The position numbers and the translations under genes are program-made. Of a stretch of 47,775 nucleotides of DNA, positions 1 to 6,943 are shown piece by piece (position 1 is the stretch's first letter; the number at the start of each line of letters is the position of its first letter). The stretch lies in NCBI GenBank assembly GCA_003643835.1, contig QMKX01000011.1, forward strand, positions 1 through 47,775, written 5' to 3'. The DNA comes from Campylobacterota bacterium. Lineage in GTDB: Bacteria; Campylobacterota; Campylobacteria; Campylobacterales; Arcobacteraceae. The notes beneath the pieces are model-generated. The model was given only the letters and a program-made list of their open reading frames with translations, was not told the DNA's origin and did not search any database.

Positions 1-99
1 TGCTATTTTAACTGCTTGATTATTTAGTTCTCCTAATAATCTTGGTGACCAATGCTCATTTATTAAAGAAAACTTTTCTGCTAAATTTACTGCTTTCAT
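1..99 (-). CDS. Cupin-domain protein, N-terminal fragment (cut by window edge)
   Basis: Only the first 33 codons are in the window; the rest lies beyond base 1. The start ATG is at 97-99 and has a good Shine-Dalgarno (AAGGAG, 108-113). The N-terminus reads MKAVNLAEKFSLI, then NEHWSPRLLGELNNQ. From memory this is how small single-domain cupins (mannose-6-phosphate-isomerase-like, about 110-120 aa) begin, but the metal-binding His motif is not in view. The start codon lies only about 17 nt beyond the end of an integron attC-like site (117-237), so the gene may be a cassette gene. A minus-strand promoter at 264-286 would transcribe through that site into this gene. Family call is moderate; substrate unknown. 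Confidence 0.55.
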   Translation of the reverse strand, partial: MKAVNLAEKFSLINEHWSPRLLGELNNQAVKIA

Positions 100-116
100 T
101 TTTTGTTGCTCCTTTA

Positions 117-237
117 GTATAACGTTCAGCTAACCTGCAAATTTGTAGTATATTTAAAAGGGCAAGCTGTAGGCAAAGAACTTTAAATATTCACAAATTT
201 GTCTGGTTCTGCGTCTTGTTGTCACATGCGGTTAGAC
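117..237 (-). mobile_element. Integron attC-like recombination site (putative)
   Basis: Read on the minus strand, the 121-bp stretch starts with GTCTAAC (a perfect RYYYAAC R'' box) and ends with GTTATAC (GTTRRRY R' box with one mismatch). The two are near-complements of each other. Between them lies an imperfect inverted repeat: CAAATTTG-x-TATTTAAA (about 137-157) against its complement at about 182-202, with flanking AACC/GGTT. The end reads GGTTAGCTGAAC before R', a style common in attC 3' halves. Length fits attC sites (about 60-140 bp). The next gene (cupin) starts about 17 nt after R', as in cassettes. L boxes are not clear and no integrase is in view, so this is a candidate only. Confidence 0.45.
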
Positions 238-263
238 GAGATGGTAGCTACATATTTAACGAC

Positions 264-286
264 ATTATAGTATAATTATGCTTAAA
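264..286 (-). promoter_or_regulatory. Promoter reading toward the attC-like site and cupin gene
   Basis: On the minus strand TTTAAG (281-286) is followed after 11 nt by TATAAT (264-269). The spacing is one nt longer than in most promoters of this window. The stretch upstream (TTGATGATTTT..GGTT) resembles the one upstream of the cassette promoter at 3791-3812. Confidence 0.5.
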
Positions 287-303
287 TAACCTGTAAAATC
301 ATC

Positions 304-325
304 AAAAAATCAATTTTTTTAATTG
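304..325 (-). terminator. Weak terminator-like hairpin after the methyltransferase fragment
   Basis: On the minus strand CAATT-AAAAA-AATTG is followed by ATTTTTT, about 25 nt after the methyltransferase stop codon. The stem is only five A/T-rich pairs, so it may not function. Confidence 0.25.
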
Positions 326-348
326 CTGACTTTTGGTATCGTTTGCTT

Positions 349-645
349 TTATCTATACAGCTCGTCTGTCGCTACTGTTTGTAGGGCTATCGCTTTTGAC
401 AATGCTGGTGGCACGGCATTGCCTATCTGTGTGATTTTGTCGTTTTTGTTGCCACAAAACGCATAGCCATCTGGAAAGCCTTGTATCTTTGCTAGTTCGC
501 CTACCGTGAACTCTCTAGCATATAAGTTGCCTCTGTATAATATAGGCACAAACAACCGTGGCTGAAAAGCATATCCACAATGTATCGTTTTCGTAGGTGC
601 TTCTATATCGCACAGCTCTATATGGTTTGGCGATAAACAACTAGC
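349..645 (-). pseudogene. C5-cytosine DNA methyltransferase, 3' fragment
   Basis: The open frame (about 98 codons, preceded by an in-frame stop at 646-648) encodes only the C-terminal end of a DNA (cytosine-5)-methyltransferase. Visible are [15 protein letters not shown], the [12 protein letters not shown] segment, [16 protein letters not shown] (end of the target-recognition region) and motif [15 protein letters not shown]. Missing are the SAM-binding FxGxG motif, the catalytic Pro-Cys motif and the ENV motif, roughly the first two thirds of a protein normally 300-400 aa long. The homologous reading begins within a few bases of the stop codon of the upstream nuclease gene (641-643) and has no credible own start, so a deletion appears to have fused the two. 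It cannot encode an active methyltransferase. Confidence 0.8.
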
Positions 646-1579
646 TTATCTTTGATTTTAGATGATATTCTGTCGTCTCTTTTTGTTTGTAAACTCTTTT
701 TTCAAAAATCAAATTTTTTATAGGATTATCAATAGTTAAAAATCTTGGCTTGCTTTTCAAGTTTAATACCAATGTTACAATATAGTCATTTTTATACTCT
801 ATTGCCTTGTTGTATTCATTGTTTGTTAGCCTAAACAAGCCGCTATTTTCTTGTATGCCTTTTACTTCAGCTAAATAAATATTTTGTGTCAAGCTAACTT
901 GAAAGTCATAACCATCGCCAAATAATCGCGCATCCTCTATATCGCCACCTTTAAATATATCTATTTTATTATAGTTGTCTATAAAGTATTGTTCTGCCAT
1001 TATGCCAGTTTCTTGTAGTTTTTGAAATCTTGTTTTTGAAATCGGTTTTTTGATGTTGTCAAGAACGTTAGCAAAATCCAAATTAATATCTGCTTCTTTT
1101 TTAAAAATAACATATTGGGATAAGTTTATGCCCTTTGAAATCTCTACCACATAGCTTTTCTGAATATTGGCTATATCAACAATTTTTGAGACTGAAAGCT
1201 TATCGTTTAAAATATTTTTTGCATATCTAATGCCAAATAATCTAATAGCCATTGTGTTATCATTTTTTTCTGCGTTAAAATACATATAGTTCAATATTTT
1301 CCCAAGTGTTTCTACAGTGTGGTGTTCGTATTGTATTGATGTTTCGGTTTTTTCAGATACTTTGACATAATAAGACAATCTTAATGCTTTTGATATTTCA
1401 GCACTATATGAAGCAGAAAGAGATGTGCCACTAACTATATCGGAACTGACTATATTAAGTTTTTTTATATCATCGGCATACATAACTGTAAATAGATATA
1501 TCATAGCAACTTTTTCGCCTTTTTTAGCCATTTTATACATTCTGTCTAGTTTGTCTTGTAAAAATTGTATTTTAAGCAT
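641..1579 (-). CDS. DUF3883-type PD-(D/E)XK restriction endonuclease-like protein
   Basis: A 312-aa protein whose C-terminal part (about 180-300) looks like a DUF3883 nuclease domain, often found in restriction enzymes. GDGYDFQVS gives a candidate catalytic Asp225, followed by YLAEVKGI (Glu238, Lys240) and then [18 protein letters not shown]. The N-terminal half contains two related segments (about 14-75 and 98-160), each with a LF-x-x-YA pattern and ending in [16 protein letters not shown], suggesting a duplicated DNA-binding module. The start ATG overlaps the stop of the upstream nuclease gene by 8 nt, so translation is probably coupled. Directly downstream is the broken C5-methyltransferase, its likely former partner. 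With that partner destroyed, the enzyme is either inactive, blocked by another methylase, or part of a changed function. Target sequence unknown. Confidence 0.7.
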   Translation of the reverse strand: MLKIQFLQDKLDRMYKMAKKGEKVAMIYLFTVMYADDIKKLNIVSSDIVSGTSLSASYSAEISKALRLSYYVKVSEKTETSIQYEHHTVETLGKILNYMYFNAEKNDNTMAIRLFGIRYAKNILNDKLSVSKIVDIANIQKSYVVEISKGINLSQYVIFKKEADINLDFANVLDNIKKPISKTRFQKLQETGIMAEQYFIDNYNKIDIFKGGDIEDARLFGDGYDFQVSLTQNIYLAEVKGIQENSGLFRLTNNEYNKAIEYKNDYIVTLVLNLKSKPRFLTIDNPIKNLIFEKRVYKQKETTEYHLKSKIS

Positions 1580-2228
1580 CTATTTTATCCAAATATTCAA
1601 AAAGTCTTGGCTCCAAATACTGTCTTGATATATCGCTAAATAAATATTTATTTGTTTTAGAATCAAATTGATAAAATGGTATATTTGATACTTTAAAATT
1701 GTAGTTGTTATTTTTAATTTCCTTTTGTTTTATTATTTCATGTTGATAGTGTTTTATAGTTTTATTAGATAAAATGTCTATGCCCTTAAACAATACTATG
1801 TCTTGTTTTTTGTTGTTTCCAAACACATAGATGCCGTTTGCTTTTGGTAGATTGCCATTCCACATAGGACTTGTGGCAGTGTCGCTACTATATTTTATCT
1901 CTACTGGTATGATATACTTTTGAGTAAATATCATAAAGTCAGGATAATCTTGAGTGCCAAAAGGTTGCCATACAAATATATCTATCATAGATTTATCATG
2001 ATTTAGTATATTTGATATAGGCTTGGTGTTGTAGTTGTCGTGTATTAACTTTTTGATGGTTTGAAATTCTTGTTCGTATTTGTCTTTTATACTGTGCTTT
2101 AGTTTTCTTGTAAATCCCAATTCTTTGCATTTATCTTCAAAAATATCTTCAAACTCACTGCCTTTTCTAGTTTGTAGCCACCTTGAAGTGTTGTTTGTAA
2201 TATCCTCAAATATAGGTTTGACTTTCAT
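1572..2228 (-). CDS. Putative type II restriction endonuclease, PD-(D/E)XK fold
   Basis: A 218-aa protein with a recognisable nuclease core: YPDFMIF (Asp97), IIPVEIKYS (Glu110, Lys112), then SPMWNGNLPKANGIYVFG, a pattern I associate with type II restriction enzymes (serine after ExK, conserved aromatic-rich segment). I chose the ATG at 2226-2228. It has an upstream Shine-Dalgarno (AAAAAAGGG), whereas the earlier in-frame ATG at 2249 lies inside the -10 box GATATAATG. The gene is first in a minus-strand operon with the DUF3883 nuclease (8-nt overlap) and the methyltransferase remnant. Two nuclease genes for one methylase could mean a heterodimeric endonuclease or two merged systems. Family assignment is from motifs only. 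Confidence 0.65.
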   Translation of the reverse strand: MKVKPIFEDITNNTSRWLQTRKGSEFEDIFEDKCKELGFTRKLKHSIKDKYEQEFQTIKKLIHDNYNTKPISNILNHDKSMIDIFVWQPFGTQDYPDFMIFTQKYIIPVEIKYSSDTATSPMWNGNLPKANGIYVFGNNKKQDIVLFKGIDILSNKTIKHYQHEIIKQKEIKNNNYNFKVSNIPFYQFDSKTNKYLFSDISRQYLEPRLFEYLDKIDA

Positions 2229-2247
2229 ATTGTTGCCCTTTTTTGCC

Positions 2248-2269
2248 ATTATATCACAATTTACTAAAT
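2248..2269 (-). promoter_or_regulatory. Promoter of the restriction gene pair
   Basis: Minus strand: ATTTAG (2264-2269), 8 nt, GATATAAT (2248-2255). The predicted transcript start near 2241 lies 13 nt before the chosen start codon at 2228. Confidence 0.6.
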
Positions 2270-2296
2270 TTATCTATTTATAATCCCAAACCACCG

Positions 2297-2460
2297 CCCC
2301 AGCCAAAAGATTGTTTGGATACAATGCTCTCATGAACCTAAAAGACAGTATATCCTCTCTACCTGCTACCCCTGGTATATATCAGTATTTTGATACACAT
2401 GGCAAGCTTCTGTATATAGGCAAGGCAAAAAATCTAAAAAACCGTGTCAAGAGCTATTTT
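2297..2460 (+). repeat. Direct repeat, copy 1: duplicated uvrC promoter and 5' end
   Basis: 164 bp align without gaps to 3890-4053. I count nine mismatches (about 94-95% identity). The copy covers the uvrC promoter, start codon and first 43 codons. Homology ends abruptly at both edges. The two copies are in the same orientation and enclose the 1.43-kb cassette 2461-3889. Confidence 0.9.
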
Positions 2461-2475
2461 CAAAAGAGTGGTTAA
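2332..2475 (+). pseudogene. Truncated uvrC copy (GIY-YIG start only)
   Basis: An open frame of 47 codons starts [20 protein letters not shown], continues with [18 protein letters not shown], then leaves homology (QKSG) and stops at 2473-2475. It carries the GIY...YIG part of UvrC but not the catalytic remainder, the UVR region, the RNase-H-like domain or the helix-hairpin-helix. Its promoter copy is intact (GATACAAT at 2318-2325, six nt before the ATG), so a short peptide could still be made. Most substitutions from the intact gene fall near the start codon or at third positions. Confidence 0.85.
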
Positions 2476-2532
2476 ATTTGATTTTGAGGTCGTTAGTTAG
2501 ATTGCTTAGTTTTTAGAGGTATCTTTAATATT

Positions 2533-3249
2533 CTAACTCATATCAAACTCAATCTCTTTTTGATTTTTGCTGTCTATATAATCTTTGATATTTTGTTTGA
2601 TATTTTTTATAGATACAAAACTAAATGTCTGAATTTTTTGTTTTTCTGCTTGGAATGCAGAAACTACCCACACAAATATCAAAAATACTTGACTATAAAT
2701 ACAAAAGTTCAAGATAATTTCGCTGATATTTATACTGAAGCTATAATTCAAGAAATCAATATTTATAGGCGACAGTGTTATGTTTATCAACGAAAGCACG
2801 ATAGCGACCAATCCAAATACAGCAAACACAACATATAGTTTATATGATTTTTGTTTAAAATTGTTTGCTTCTTTTGCAAACTCAAACATCTCTTTGTCTA
2901 TAGTCGTCAAAAACTCATCGTAGTTTGCAGATTGTTCAGGAATATTTACATATTGTAGTATTTTCCTTTTAATATCTTGTGAGCTTAATTTTTCTATGTC
3001 ATTTCTTAGTTTTGAGATACTTTTATAACCTATGATAGAATCATGAAAAACAAATAAAATAGCTGATAAAATTAGGAAAAGTGCTTGTTGTGTCCCTATT
3101 AAAATACTAGTATCTGTGCTGGATTTAAGCGGAATGAAACAAGACACTACTACAAGAACCGACAAAGCTATGATTATGTGATATAGTTTATAATCTTTTA
3201 TCCAAATATTTTTAGCTAATATATCTTTTATGTTTTGATTGTTTTTCAT
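2533..3249 (-). CDS. Four-helix membrane protein of the inserted cassette (unknown function)
   Basis: 238 aa, not recognised as a named family. Hydrophobic segments at about 22-41, 48-69, 137-157 and 176-199 predict four transmembrane helices arranged as two hairpins. Between them is a charged, probably cytoplasmic region of about 65 residues (EKLSSQDIKRKILQY..), and the tail after helix 4 is also charged (AEKQKIQTF...KDYIDSKNQ). There is no signal peptide and no enzymatic motif. It starts 5 nt after the stop of the 164-aa gene, so both are one operon behind the promoter at 3791-3812; no clear Shine-Dalgarno is visible. The layout (small soluble sensor-like protein plus multi-pass membrane protein in a mobile segment beside a restriction module) fits a membrane effector of a defence or toxin system, but that is inference. 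Confidence 0.65.
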   Translation of the reverse strand: MKNNQNIKDILAKNIWIKDYKLYHIIIALSVLVVVSCFIPLKSSTDTSILIGTQQALFLILSAILFVFHDSIIGYKSISKLRNDIEKLSSQDIKRKILQYVNIPEQSANYDEFLTTIDKEMFEFAKEANNFKQKSYKLYVVFAVFGLVAIVLSLINITLSPINIDFLNYSFSINISEIILNFCIYSQVFLIFVWVVSAFQAEKQKIQTFSFVSIKNIKQNIKDYIDSKNQKEIEFDMS

Positions 3250-3254
3250 GTGTT

Positions 3255-3749
3255 CTATTTGAACATATTGTCAAAATTATTTTTAAGATACTCTCTTTCT
3301 TTTTTGCTGTTAAAGTTTGCTATAGCTTCTACAATACCATCATCTATATTTTTGTCACTATATTCGTATCTAAAACCATTTGTATCGTTGAACAAATAGT
3401 TTATACTTTCATTTGAGTCTTTATCTTTAGGCAGACTATCTTTATTTATGAGCTTTTTAGATACTTTTGCTGGATACTTAGTCATTAAGTAGTTGAGAGT
3501 ATCACTGTCTTGATTTGTCGTGATGACTTTCAATTTTGTATCGCTCTTGTCTAAAAAATTAATAAGTGTGGGCTTGACAGAATTATAAAATTTATCTTGA
3601 AAGCTATCTGTCAATATGCATACTTCGCTATTTGCACTTTTGATAAGCTCCTCGGTGAGTAGCCTTGCATGTTCTATGCTTGAGTTTGCAAATCGTTTGT
3701 CTGTATTGTTTGTTGCTGAATCTTCTACCGAGCTTGTATAATTTTTCAT
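3255..3749 (-). CDS. Cassette protein resembling a degenerate phospholipase-D fold
   Basis: A 164-aa soluble protein without signal peptide or membrane helix. The pattern SSIEHARLLTEELIKSA-SEVCILTDSF..KFYNSVKPTLINFL, followed by KLKVITTNQD and, near the end, YLFNDTNGFRYEYSD...EAIANFNSKKEREYL, resembles proteins with a half phospholipase-D-like fold (strand after 'EV.I.T', then NFN near the C-terminus). No HKD (HxKxxxxD) motif is present, so catalysis of the PLD type is unlikely and a sensing or scaffolding role is more plausible. An AGGA element lies about 10 nt before the start. First gene of a two-gene operon with the four-helix membrane protein, inside the uvrC target duplication. Family call tentative. 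Confidence 0.55.
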   Translation of the reverse strand: MKNYTSSVEDSATNNTDKRFANSSIEHARLLTEELIKSANSEVCILTDSFQDKFYNSVKPTLINFLDKSDTKLKVITTNQDSDTLNYLMTKYPAKVSKKLINKDSLPKDKDSNESINYLFNDTNGFRYEYSDKNIDDGIVEAIANFNSKKEREYLKNNFDNMFK

Positions 3750-3790
3750 CTTGATGAAATCCTTTTCGCAGTTTATCTACATTTATGTGT

Positions 3791-3812
3791 ATTTTATCAT
3801 ATTTGCCTTAAT
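3791..3812 (-). promoter_or_regulatory. Promoter of the two-gene cassette
   Basis: Minus strand: ATTAAG (3807-3812), 8 nt (GCAAATAT), GATAAAAT (3791-3798). It lies inside the inserted segment, about 42 nt upstream of the first gene, so the cassette carries its own promoter. Confidence 0.7.
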
Positions 3813-3889
3813 AAACCCACAAAATCATCAAAATTTAAAATTTTGTGTATGATATGAAAAGCACAAAACCAAAACAAGCCCATACACAA

Positions 3890-4053
3890 CCCCAACCAAA
3901 AGATTGTTTGGATACAATGCTCCCATGAATCTAAAAGGCACCATATCATCTCTACCTGCTACCCCTGGTATATATCAGTATTTTGATACGCATGGCAAGC
4001 TTCTGTATATAGGCAAGGCAAAAAATCTCAAAAACCGTGTCAAGAGCTATTTT
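3890..4053 (+). repeat. Direct repeat, copy 2: 5' end of the intact uvrC
   Basis: Partner of the repeat at 2297-2460; same length and orientation. This copy continues into the full uvrC gene, so it marks the functional side of the duplication. Confidence 0.9.
3898..3918 (+). promoter_or_regulatory. uvrC promoter (leaderless type)
   Basis: AAAAG (3898-3902), 8 nt (ATTGTTTG), GATACAAT (3911-3918), then only six nt (GCTCCC) before the uvrC ATG at 3925. The expected transcript start coincides with the start codon. Confidence 0.65.
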
Positions 4054-5742
4054 AAATTTACTCCAGTTTTAGCTCCGCATGATAGCTCTAACCAAAGAAT
4101 ATTTAAGATGATAAGCGAGACGACAAGTTTGAGCTACATAGTCGTGCCAGATGAAAACGATGCTTTGATACTAGAGAACTCACTTATCAAACAGCTCAAG
4201 CCCAAGTATAATATATTGCTACGAGATGACAAAACTTTTCCATATATTTACATAGACTACAGCGAAAGTTTCCCACGACCAAAGATGACAAGAAAGATAC
4301 TCAAAAGTCCCAAAGTCAAGTATTTTGGTCCATATAGCAGTGGCTGTCGTGATATGTTAGATAGTCTGTATGAGGTGCTTCCACTAGTGCAAAAAAGTAG
4401 CGGTATAAGTGGTGGCAAGGCTTGTATGTATTTTCAGATGGATATGTGTTTAGCTCCGTGTGAGGGCAAAGTCAGCGAGGCAAAATATGGCGAAGTGGTA
4501 GCTCGTGCAGTAGCACTAATACAAAACAAACACTCACTTATAAAACAACTCAAGGTTCGTATGCAAAGGCTAGGAGTAGCCAACAGATTTGAAGATGCTA
4601 TAGTGCTACGAGATAGGATCTCAAAGATAAGTAGATCTAGTATCCGCTCCACTATAGATATGGCAAACAACGAAAATATAGATGTCGTAGTAGCCAGACA
4701 AAGCGGTCTCAAAGTCGCTATAGTCCGTATGTTTGTCCGTGATGGCAAGATAGTGTCATCTACTAGCTCGGTGATAAACATCCGCCAACCGCTGGATAGT
4801 TTTGATGAGTTGTATAAAAGTATCATCATAAACAACTACCAAGCAGTGCTACCAAATACTCCTACGGCTATATTGTTGGGCGAGGATATCAGATATATAG
4901 ATGAGCTAAAGGAGTTTTTGAGCCAAACTTTACAAAAAAAGGTAAACCTACTTTCGCCCAAAATAGGAGCCAAAAAATCTATAGTAGAAGTAGCGAAGAT
5001 CAACTGTGAGGAGTTGCTACGACAAGTTAAACCAGACGGCGATATACATGACGAGATAGGCAAGTTGTTTGAGTTTGATAACACTCCCAAACGATACGAA
5101 GTATTTGACAACTCACATATGGCAGGACAAGCAACAGTGGGTGCTATGGTAGTATATGATGAAAATAAGTTTGTCAAAGCAGACGATAGATTGTATCACT
5201 TGGAAAAAAAGGACGAATATGGACAGATGCGAGAGATGCTTACAAGGAGAGCTAAAAAGTTTGATGAAAATCCACCGCCAGATGTATGGCTGATAGATGG
5301 TGGGGCGACACTACTCAAACTTGCTTACGAGATAGTCCAAAGCACAGGAGCAAATATAGATATAGTAGCTATATCAAAGCAAAAAATAGACAAAAAATCA
5401 AACAGATCAAAAGGCAGAGCAGATGATATCTTGCATACAGAGAAGCAGTCGTATAAGCTACCACATAGCGACAAGCGGTTGCAGTTTTGTCAAAACTTAC
5501 GAGATATGGCACACAAAAAGGCGATAAATTTCCACAAAAAGACCAAAGCAAAACAAGATAAAAATATATCTTTGCTGGAGGTTCACGGCATAGGCAAAGC
5601 AAAGTTGACAAAACTTCTAAGCTATTTTGGCACATTTGAGAGTATAAAATCAGCTAATATGGATATACTGATAGAAGTCGTCAGCAAGACCGATGCGACA
5701 AAGATAAGGAGCTATTTCGATGGATTATCTAAGCATAGATAG
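3925..5742 (+). CDS. uvrC: UvrABC system protein C (excinuclease subunit)
   Basis: 605 aa, the usual UvrC length. UvrC makes both incisions around a DNA lesion after UvrAB damage recognition. Visible are the N-terminal GIY-YIG nuclease (GIYQYF at 15-20, [16 protein letters not shown]), a Cys-containing region (GKACMYFQMDMCLAPCEG), the UVR domain for UvrB contact (about 195-235, RFEDAIVLRDRI), the RNase-H-like nuclease (EVFDNSHMAGQATVGAMVV and WLIDGG) and a C-terminal helix-hairpin-helix (LLEVHGIGKAKLTKLL). I chose ATG 3925 because the longer TTG start at 3904 lies in the promoter. No Shine-Dalgarno precedes it, and the -10 box ends six nt upstream, which implies a leaderless mRNA. bioA overlaps its end by 23 nt. 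A truncated copy of its 5' end sits 1.6 kb upstream. Confidence 0.95.
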   Translation: MNLKGTISSLPATPGIYQYFDTHGKLLYIGKAKNLKNRVKSYFKFTPVLAPHDSSNQRIFKMISETTSLSYIVVPDENDALILENSLIKQLKPKYNILLRDDKTFPYIYIDYSESFPRPKMTRKILKSPKVKYFGPYSSGCRDMLDSLYEVLPLVQKSSGISGGKACMYFQMDMCLAPCEGKVSEAKYGEVVARAVALIQNKHSLIKQLKVRMQRLGVANRFEDAIVLRDRISKISRSSIRSTIDMANNENIDVVVARQSGLKVAIVRMFVRDGKIVSSTSSVINIRQPLDSFDELYKSIIINNYQAVLPNTPTAILLGEDIRYIDELKEFLSQTLQKKVNLLSPKIGAKKSIVEVAKINCEELLRQVKPDGDIHDEIGKLFEFDNTPKRYEVFDNSHMAGQATVGAMVVYDENKFVKADDRLYHLEKKDEYGQMREMLTRRAKKFDENPPPDVWLIDGGATLLKLAYEIVQSTGANIDIVAISKQKIDKKSNRSKGRADDILHTEKQSYKLPHSDKRLQFCQNLRDMAHKKAINFHKKTKAKQDKNISLLEVHGIGKAKLTKLLSYFGTFESIKSANMDILIEVVSKTDATKIRSYFDGLSKHR

Positions 5743-6943
5743 GCTTCACACATGGCACCCATATAGCTCACACCCTAGCACACAGACACCGCTTTTAGTT
5801 AGAGAAACATATGCTCAAACTATAGTTTTAGACGATGACACCCAGCTTGTAGATGCTATGAGTTCGTGGTGGTCAGCTATATGGGGATACAACCACCCAA
5901 ACATAATCAAAGCACTCAAAAAGCAAGCTAATACTATGCCCCATGTGATGTTTGGTGGACTTACCCATAAACCTGCGATTGAGCTTACATATAAGTTGGC
6001 AAAACTTACAAAACTTCCTAGTATATTTTTAGCCGATAGTGGTTCGGTGGCAGTAGAAGTAGCACTCAAAACAGCGATATTGTATCAAAAAGCAAAAGGC
6101 AAAGATGTATCAAGATTTGTAGCTTTGAGACACTCATATCACGGCGATACTTTGGGTTGCATGGGAGTATGCGACCCACAAAACAGCATGCACTCACTTT
6201 ATAGTAGCTATGTGCCACAAAATATATTTACTTCTATAGAAAATCTAGGGCAAACTATCGTAAATCATCACAAAGATATAGCAGGGGTCATAGTAGAACC
6301 CATAGTTCAAGGTGCTGGCGGTATGCGGATACACGATACAGAGTATCTCAAGATAGCCAGGCAGTTGTGTAGCAAATACGACTTAGTGTTGATAGCCGAC
6401 GAGATAGCTACTGGCTTCGGGCATACAGGAACTATGTGGGCTTGTGACCACGGCGGTATCACACCAGATATCATGACTGTAGGCAAGTCTTTGACTGCTG
6501 GAGCTATGACATTAAGTGCTATGTGTGCTACCAAAAATATCAGCGATACGATATCAAATAGTCCGTTCAAAGCACTCATGCACGGACCCACATATATGGG
6601 TAACTCTCTTGCCTGTGCGGTGGCAAATGCCAGCATAGATTTGTTTAGCCAGATTGATTGGCAAAATAAAGTGGCAAATATACAAAAGATATTTACCACA
6701 AATCTATCGCCACTCAAAGCTCATAAAAAAGTCGCCGATGTGCGATGTATAGGAGCTATAGGAGTGGTGGAGTTAAAGAGTGACAAATATGCTATGGCAC
6801 TACAAAAGCATTGTGTCAAAAGTGGTGTGTGGATACGACCATTTGGCAAACTACTTTATAGTATAGTGTCGTATAATATCACCAACGATGAGTTAGAGCA
6901 TATCACCACATCTATGACAAAAGCGGTTTATAGTTTGTCATAA
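5720..6943 (+). CDS. bioA: Adenosylmethionine-8-amino-7-oxononanoate aminotransferase
   Basis: 407 aa, class-III PLP aminotransferase of biotin synthesis. It converts 7-keto-8-aminopelargonic acid to 7,8-diaminopelargonic acid with SAM as amino donor. The sequence shows the BioA-typical WHPYSS and MSSWWSAIWGYNHP, SGSVAVEVALK, RHSYHGDTLG, EPIVQGAGGM, LIADEIATGFGHTG (Asp227) and the PLP lysine in TVGKSLTAG (Lys256). The start ATG lies inside the end of uvrC with AAGGAG eight nt upstream, so the two are co-transcribed. Its 3' end overlaps the convergent dut gene by 16 bp. No other bio gene is in the window. Confidence 0.93.
   Translation: MDYLSIDRLHTWHPYSSHPSTQTPLLVRETYAQTIVLDDDTQLVDAMSSWWSAIWGYNHPNIIKALKKQANTMPHVMFGGLTHKPAIELTYKLAKLTKLPSIFLADSGSVAVEVALKTAILYQKAKGKDVSRFVALRHSYHGDTLGCMGVCDPQNSMHSLYSSYVPQNIFTSIENLGQTIVNHHKDIAGVIVEPIVQGAGGMRIHDTEYLKIARQLCSKYDLVLIADEIATGFGHTGTMWACDHGGITPDIMTVGKSLTAGAMTLSAMCATKNISDTISNSPFKALMHGPTYMGNSLACAVANASIDLFSQIDWQNKVANIQKIFTTNLSPLKAHKKVADVRCIGAIGVVELKSDKYAMALQKHCVKSGVWIRPFGKLLYSIVSYNITNDELEHITTSMTKAVYSLS

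Noticed and set aside
2229-2249. ATG at 2249 as start of the first nuclease gene
   Set aside because: It overlaps the -10 box GATATAATG; the ATG at 2228 has a Shine-Dalgarno.
3904-3924. Upstream TTG start extending uvrC by seven residues
   Set aside because: It lies inside the promoter spacer; the ATG at 3925 fits the UvrC family start and is conserved in the truncated copy.
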